Source of the DNA: Oceanicaulis sp.
GTDB taxonomy: Bacteria > Pseudomonadota > Alphaproteobacteria > Caulobacterales > Maricaulaceae
Direction of reading: 5' to 3'
DNA length: 8,043 nucleotides
Assembly: GCA_007571185.1 (NCBI GenBank)
Contig: RKRX01000002.1
Location: 1 to 8,043, forward strand
Part shown: piece by piece, positions 6,249 through 8,043 of the stretch
Layout of the letters: every line of letters begins with the position of its first letter
Position numbering within the stretch: the stretch's first letter is position 1
Position numbers and translations under genes: made by a program
Notes under the pieces: generated by a model
What the model was told of the DNA's origin: nothing
What the model saw: the letters and a program-made list of their open reading frames with translations, nothing else
Databases searched by the model: none

Positions 6249-6437
6249 ATGGCTAACTTCTGGAATTCGTTCTCATCCTCCAAGTCGCCGCCGCCGGGTC
6301 GTAATAAAAACCGCCCGGAAAATATTGATGAGATCATCAAAACCCTTGAGGATGCGGCAGAAAAAAGTAGAGCAAGAAGCAACTTTCTGATCGAAGCCCT
6401 TGAGGATGCGGCTCAATCCAAGGCGAACAAGGAATGA
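6249..6437 (+). CDS. Module C gene 2: small soluble helical protein, shortest form, intact
   Basis: 62 residues from ATG 6249 (63 from the adjacent ATG 6246), with GGAGA at 6236-6240. It begins MANFWNSFSSSKS and lacks the few residues between WN and the serine patch seen in A and B. A RNKNRP link and a helix NIDEIIKTLEDAAEKSRARS, then FLIEALEDAAQSKANKE, follow. The helix contains two related segments, TLEDAAEK and ALEDAAQSK. It resembles module A gene 2 closely in the link and helix and module B gene 2 in the MANFWN start, so the modules form one family. The stop lies only 16 bases before the GTG of module D, with no spacer. Function unknown. Confidence 0.72.
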   Translation: MANFWNSFSSSKSPPPGRNKNRPENIDEIIKTLEDAAEKSRARSNFLIEALEDAAQSKANKE

Positions 6438-6453
6438 AACAAAGAAGGAACAG

Positions 6454-6879
6454 GTGGACATCTTATCCATCGTGATTGAACTTCTAGTCGGTGTCGTTGT
6501 GGGTATGTTCCTTGAGTGGGGCAAAAAGAAGCGGCGTCTCTCTGTTGAGGTTCAGCGGTATCAAAACATCTCTGATGCAAATTTTGCGACGGTTCTGGAA
6601 GTGCTGAAACAGCTTGCCGTCGCAGCACTTGACAAGGATAAAGTTCAAAAAAGGTACAAGATAGCACTGTGCGGGATGCAAATACCGAAGACACCTCGCC
6701 TACCCTTGGAGATGGAGGTCACTGTGATGACTAACCTCTGGAATTCCCCTCATAACCCGTTCTTGTTCTCCAAATCGTCGCTTTCGGATCGTAATAAAAA
6801 TCGCCCGGAAACGATTGATGAGATCATCAACACATTTCGGGACACGGTCCAAAAAATAGTGAGAGGAACCACCTTCTGA
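6454..6879 (+). pseudogene. Module D gene 1: near-copy of A, frameshifted and fused to gene 2
   Basis: GTG 6454 with AAGGA upstream matches module A almost base for base. Three indels alter it. A 12-base deletion between GTGGGTAT repeats removes four membrane-helix residues, leaving VGVVVGMFLEW with one GxxxG. Two extra A residues in the run at 6647-6652 (four A in module A) shift the frame, so the reading frame runs through the overlap into gene 2. The result is one 141-codon frame containing both halves with a foreign linker (RYKIALCGMQIPK). The lost original stop corresponds to 6732-6734. Expressed as it stands, it would give a membrane-anchored fusion with a truncated partner. Decay after duplication is more likely. 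Confidence 0.65.
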
Positions 6880-6926
6880 TCGAGGCCCTTGAGGATATGG
6901 CTCAATCCAAGGTGGACAAGGAATGA
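6727..6926 (+). pseudogene. Module D gene 2: soluble partner gene broken by a one-base deletion
   Basis: ATG 6727 with GGAGG upstream begins MTNLWNSPHNPF as in module A. The A-run at 6851-6856 has six A where module A has seven, so the frame ends early at 6879 after 50 residues (VQKIVRGTTF). In the original frame the tail continues with NSERN, LLIEALEDMAQSKVDKE to TGA 6924-6926. The tail lacks the 24-residue insertion of module A. The substitutions S to L, S to F and P to L in the serine patch also point to relaxed selection. Confidence 0.6.
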
Positions 6927-7180
6927 AACAGAAGGGTCTGGCCTGAGGCGTGTCATCTGGACCTGACGGGTCTGATCACAGCCGCTTTGAGCCGGTCGGC
7001 TGTCCGTTTGTCAGTCTCCTGTCCCTTGTCGGCGCCTCGATTGACAAGACTTCCCCGCCGGTAGGGGCCTGTGACTGATACTCGCAAGGCGCCGAACGTG
7101 TCCGAACTGGTTGCTTTCAGGCCCAAATAAAAGAAGAATTCAGCCTTGATCTGCATATTGCCGTGTGCCATCTTCCAGTT
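6927..7180 (+). repeat. Spacer repeat R3 after module D
   Basis: The most diverged full spacer. It opens with the same bases after the gene 2 stop as R2, but about 14 bases of the first hairpin loop are missing and only a short GGACC/GGTCT stem remains. TTGACA is at 7041-7046. The leader ends at 7070 and GTG 7071 opens a 19-residue frame, VTDTRKAPNV..., stopping at 7130. The final part (CAGCCTTGATCTGCAT) matches R0 better than R1 or R2, tying the two ends of the array together. Confidence 0.7.
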
Positions 7181-7246
7181 TGAAGAAGCAGGGTGTGCGA
7201 CTTTGAGCCTGGCTCACCGAGCTCAATTCCGCACGAGGAGAAAGAA

Positions 7247-7444
7247 ATGTTCGGACTTTTCAGGGTGAAGTTGACGTCTCGCAAGAGCATTGAAGAGGTT
7301 CGCGCAGAAGTTCAGGAGCGCCACGACCACATGGGCGGAGAGATTGCTACCCGTTTCACGCGTGGGAACATCCTGGTCCAGCAGGGTGCATTTCTCATGG
7401 GAGAAGATCTCGCATATGGAAAAGAAAAGGTCACAACTAAGTGA
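7247..7444 (+). CDS. Small hypothetical protein downstream of the array
   Basis: 65 residues from ATG 7247, with GAGGAG at 7235-7240. An upstream in-frame ATG at 7193 has no binding site and would add a low-complexity leader inside the spacer edge. The protein begins MFGLFRVKL, then a charged helix (SIEEVRAEVQERHDH) and RFTRGNILVQQGAFLMGEDL, ending KEKVTTK. No signal or membrane segment is evident. It is soluble and mixed helical, with no family recognised. It does not align with the module genes, although its size and ribosome binding site are similar. The stop TGA overlaps an ATG (TGATG at 7442-7446) that opens a 57-codon frame. Confidence 0.6.
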   Translation: MFGLFRVKLTSRKSIEEVRAEVQERHDHMGGEIATRFTRGNILVQQGAFLMGEDLAYGKEKVTTK

Positions 7445-7617
7445 TGTTGCAAGGGGAGGAGAGCATAGTGCGTGGTACACGACGCTGTTTCAGGCTTGAC
7501 CGTGAGCGTATCCGAAACGATCACTTTTCAAGCCTATTTCCAAGCCTAAGAGAAAGAGAATTGCGCCATGAATCGTGTACTATGGGAGGAGGGAGTTGTC
7601 CCTCTTTAAGTATTTGA
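7444..7617 (+). CDS. Possible 57-residue small ORF, weakly supported
   Basis: The frame starts at ATG 7444, overlapping the previous stop as TGATG, a common coupling arrangement. It is arginine-rich at first (RGTRRCFRLDRERIRN) and ends with a serine- and glycine-rich tail. It overlaps the start of the next gene by about 40 bases in another frame. There is no family resemblance and no independent ribosome binding site, so it may be an accidental open frame. Confidence 0.2.
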   Translation: MLQGEESIVRGTRRCFRLDRERIRNDHFSSLFPSLRERELRHESCTMGGGSCPSLSI

Positions 7618-7817
7618 ATACAAATAATTTTAGAAGAGACAAGAAGCGTGAATTTGAAGAGCTTCTAGCTTACTGGCGCGATATTGAGTGCTGGATTAAG
7701 ACTGCCGAGCAAGTCAACACAAGGGCTGTGATCCCTGCGATCAATGAACTCCGTTACGCAGCTCGTCAACTCTTCTGTGCAATCGTCCTCTTCCGGCAGC
7801 ACAAGCTGGCGGCTTAG
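7575..7817 (+). CDS. Small hypothetical helical protein, start uncertain
   Basis: The frame is open from GTG 7575 for 80 residues. Its core is a charged, all-helical protein: FRRDKKREFEELLAYWRDI, then CWIKTAEQVNTRAVIPAINE, then LRYAARQLFCAIVLFRQHKL. No signal peptide is present. The only strong Shine-Dalgarno sequence, GGGAGGAGGGAG (7584-7595), lies inside this frame, immediately before TTG 7596. The true start may therefore be TTG 7596 (73 residues), although the spacing is short. An ATG at 7568 in another frame stops after 13 codons, so a frameshift near the G-rich run is a third possibility. I do not recognise the family. It precedes the Rpn-type gene by 127 bases. Confidence 0.5.
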   Translation: MYYGRRELSLFKYLNTNNFRRDKKREFEELLAYWRDIECWIKTAEQVNTRAVIPAINELRYAARQLFCAIVLFRQHKLAA

Positions 7818-7944
7818 GCTCAGCATTCATAACTAGGAGACAATAATTGGACACCTCTGAAGGCCGGGTATTTGCGTTCAAAGCCCGTCCATTCCAAAGG
7901 TTGAGTTTACGAAACAGAAAGACCTTCCCGCCAGTGTGAAACCT
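7818..7944 (+). other. Leader of the Rpn-type gene
   Basis: The stretch contains AGGAG (7835-7839) seven bases before TTG 7847, which opens a 30-codon frame ending at 7939, five bases before the next ATG. This could be a leader peptide, but it is short and unconserved as far as I can see. Bases 7927-7944 (CCCGCCAGTGTGAAACCT) match the leader part of the spacer repeats, 15 of 18 bases with R2. Confidence 0.4.
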
Positions 7945-8043
7945 ATGACCGACCCTCACAAGACGGGCTTGCCCGCCAACCGTCACGACGCGCTTTTTCG
8001 CGCCCTGATGGACAATCCCGGTCGGGCCGCGTCTTTGCTCCGG
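7945..8043 (+). CDS. Rpn-family (YhgA-like) recombination-promoting nuclease, N-terminus only
   Basis: ATG 7945 opens a frame that is still open at the window edge (33 codons). It reads MTDPHKTGLPAN, then RHDALFRALMDNPGRAASLLR. The HDxLFRxLxxxPxxAxxLLR pattern is the characteristic N-terminal signature of the Rpn/YhgA-like family (once annotated putative transposase, PF04754). These are PD-(D/E)XK nucleases that promote RecA-independent recombination in E. coli. The catalytic core is outside the window, so activity cannot be judged. The ribosome binding site is weak, and the preceding 18 bases are shared with the R spacers. Family call by motif only; another protein sharing this short motif is unlikely. 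Confidence 0.72.
   Translation, partial: MTDPHKTGLPANRHDALFRALMDNPGRAASLLR

Noticed and set aside
6647..6856. Programmed frameshifting or phase variation at the A-runs of module D
   Set aside because: Runs of only 4-7 A are short for phase variation, and the six-A run is not in the reading phase of a classic A AAA AAG slippery site; decay or sequencing error is simpler.
4725..7180. Integron cassette array with attC sites
   Set aside because: Spacers sit between genes like attC sites, but I find no paired core sites (RYYYAAC/GTTRRRY) flanking a consistent inverted repeat, each spacer is about 280 bases, and the genes are paralogous rather than unrelated cassettes.
4169..7180. CRISPR array
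   Set aside because: Repeats are hundreds of bases long, coding and diverged; there are no short identical repeats with unique spacers.

Overview
The window looks like a bacterial chromosome of intermediate GC, most likely a marine-type alphaproteobacterium (Hyphomonadales/Maricaulales-like). This rests on the style of the TonB-dependent receptor and the paired amino-sugar genes. It is an inference; a gammaproteobacterium with a similar nag locus is not excluded.

Left part (1-4013), amino-sugar uptake and use. A minus-strand SIS-domain gene, cut by the left edge, resembles the isomerase domain of GlmS and the NagB-II/AgaS deaminases. It is divergent from a complete 921-residue TonB-dependent receptor. 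The 420-base divergent region holds a perfect 23-bp inverted repeat near the SIS gene. It also holds a consensus -35 box overlapped downstream by TGGTA/TACC repeats of GntR-operator type in front of the receptor. The likely logic is outer-membrane uptake of GlcNAc or chito-oligosaccharides plus cytoplasmic deamination, jointly controlled by the sugar. A strong 12-bp-stem hairpin closes the receptor gene.

Middle part (4043-7180), the unusual region. Four tandem copies (A, B, C, D) of a two-gene module lie head to tail. In each, the first gene encodes a small single-pass membrane protein with a glycine-rich transmembrane helix and a charged helical tail. The second encodes a small soluble helical protein of 62-90 residues that starts inside the end of the first. 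Modules are separated by a conserved spacer of about 280 bases (R1, R2, R3, plus a partial R0 in front), except that C and D abut with 16 bases between them. Module A is intact. First genes of B, C and D each carry a lesion (frameshift, amber codon, frameshift), whereas the second genes of A, B and C are open. D is a near-copy of A with mostly amino-acid-changing substitutions. I do not recognise either protein family.

Right part (7181-8043). Two further small unrecognised genes are followed by the start of an Rpn-family (YhgA-like, PD-(D/E)XK) nuclease gene that runs off the right edge. The leader and first codons of this gene align by eye with the second half of the R spacers. The spacers may therefore carry decayed starts of Rpn-type genes, and the array may have been built from a larger ancestral module that included such a gene.
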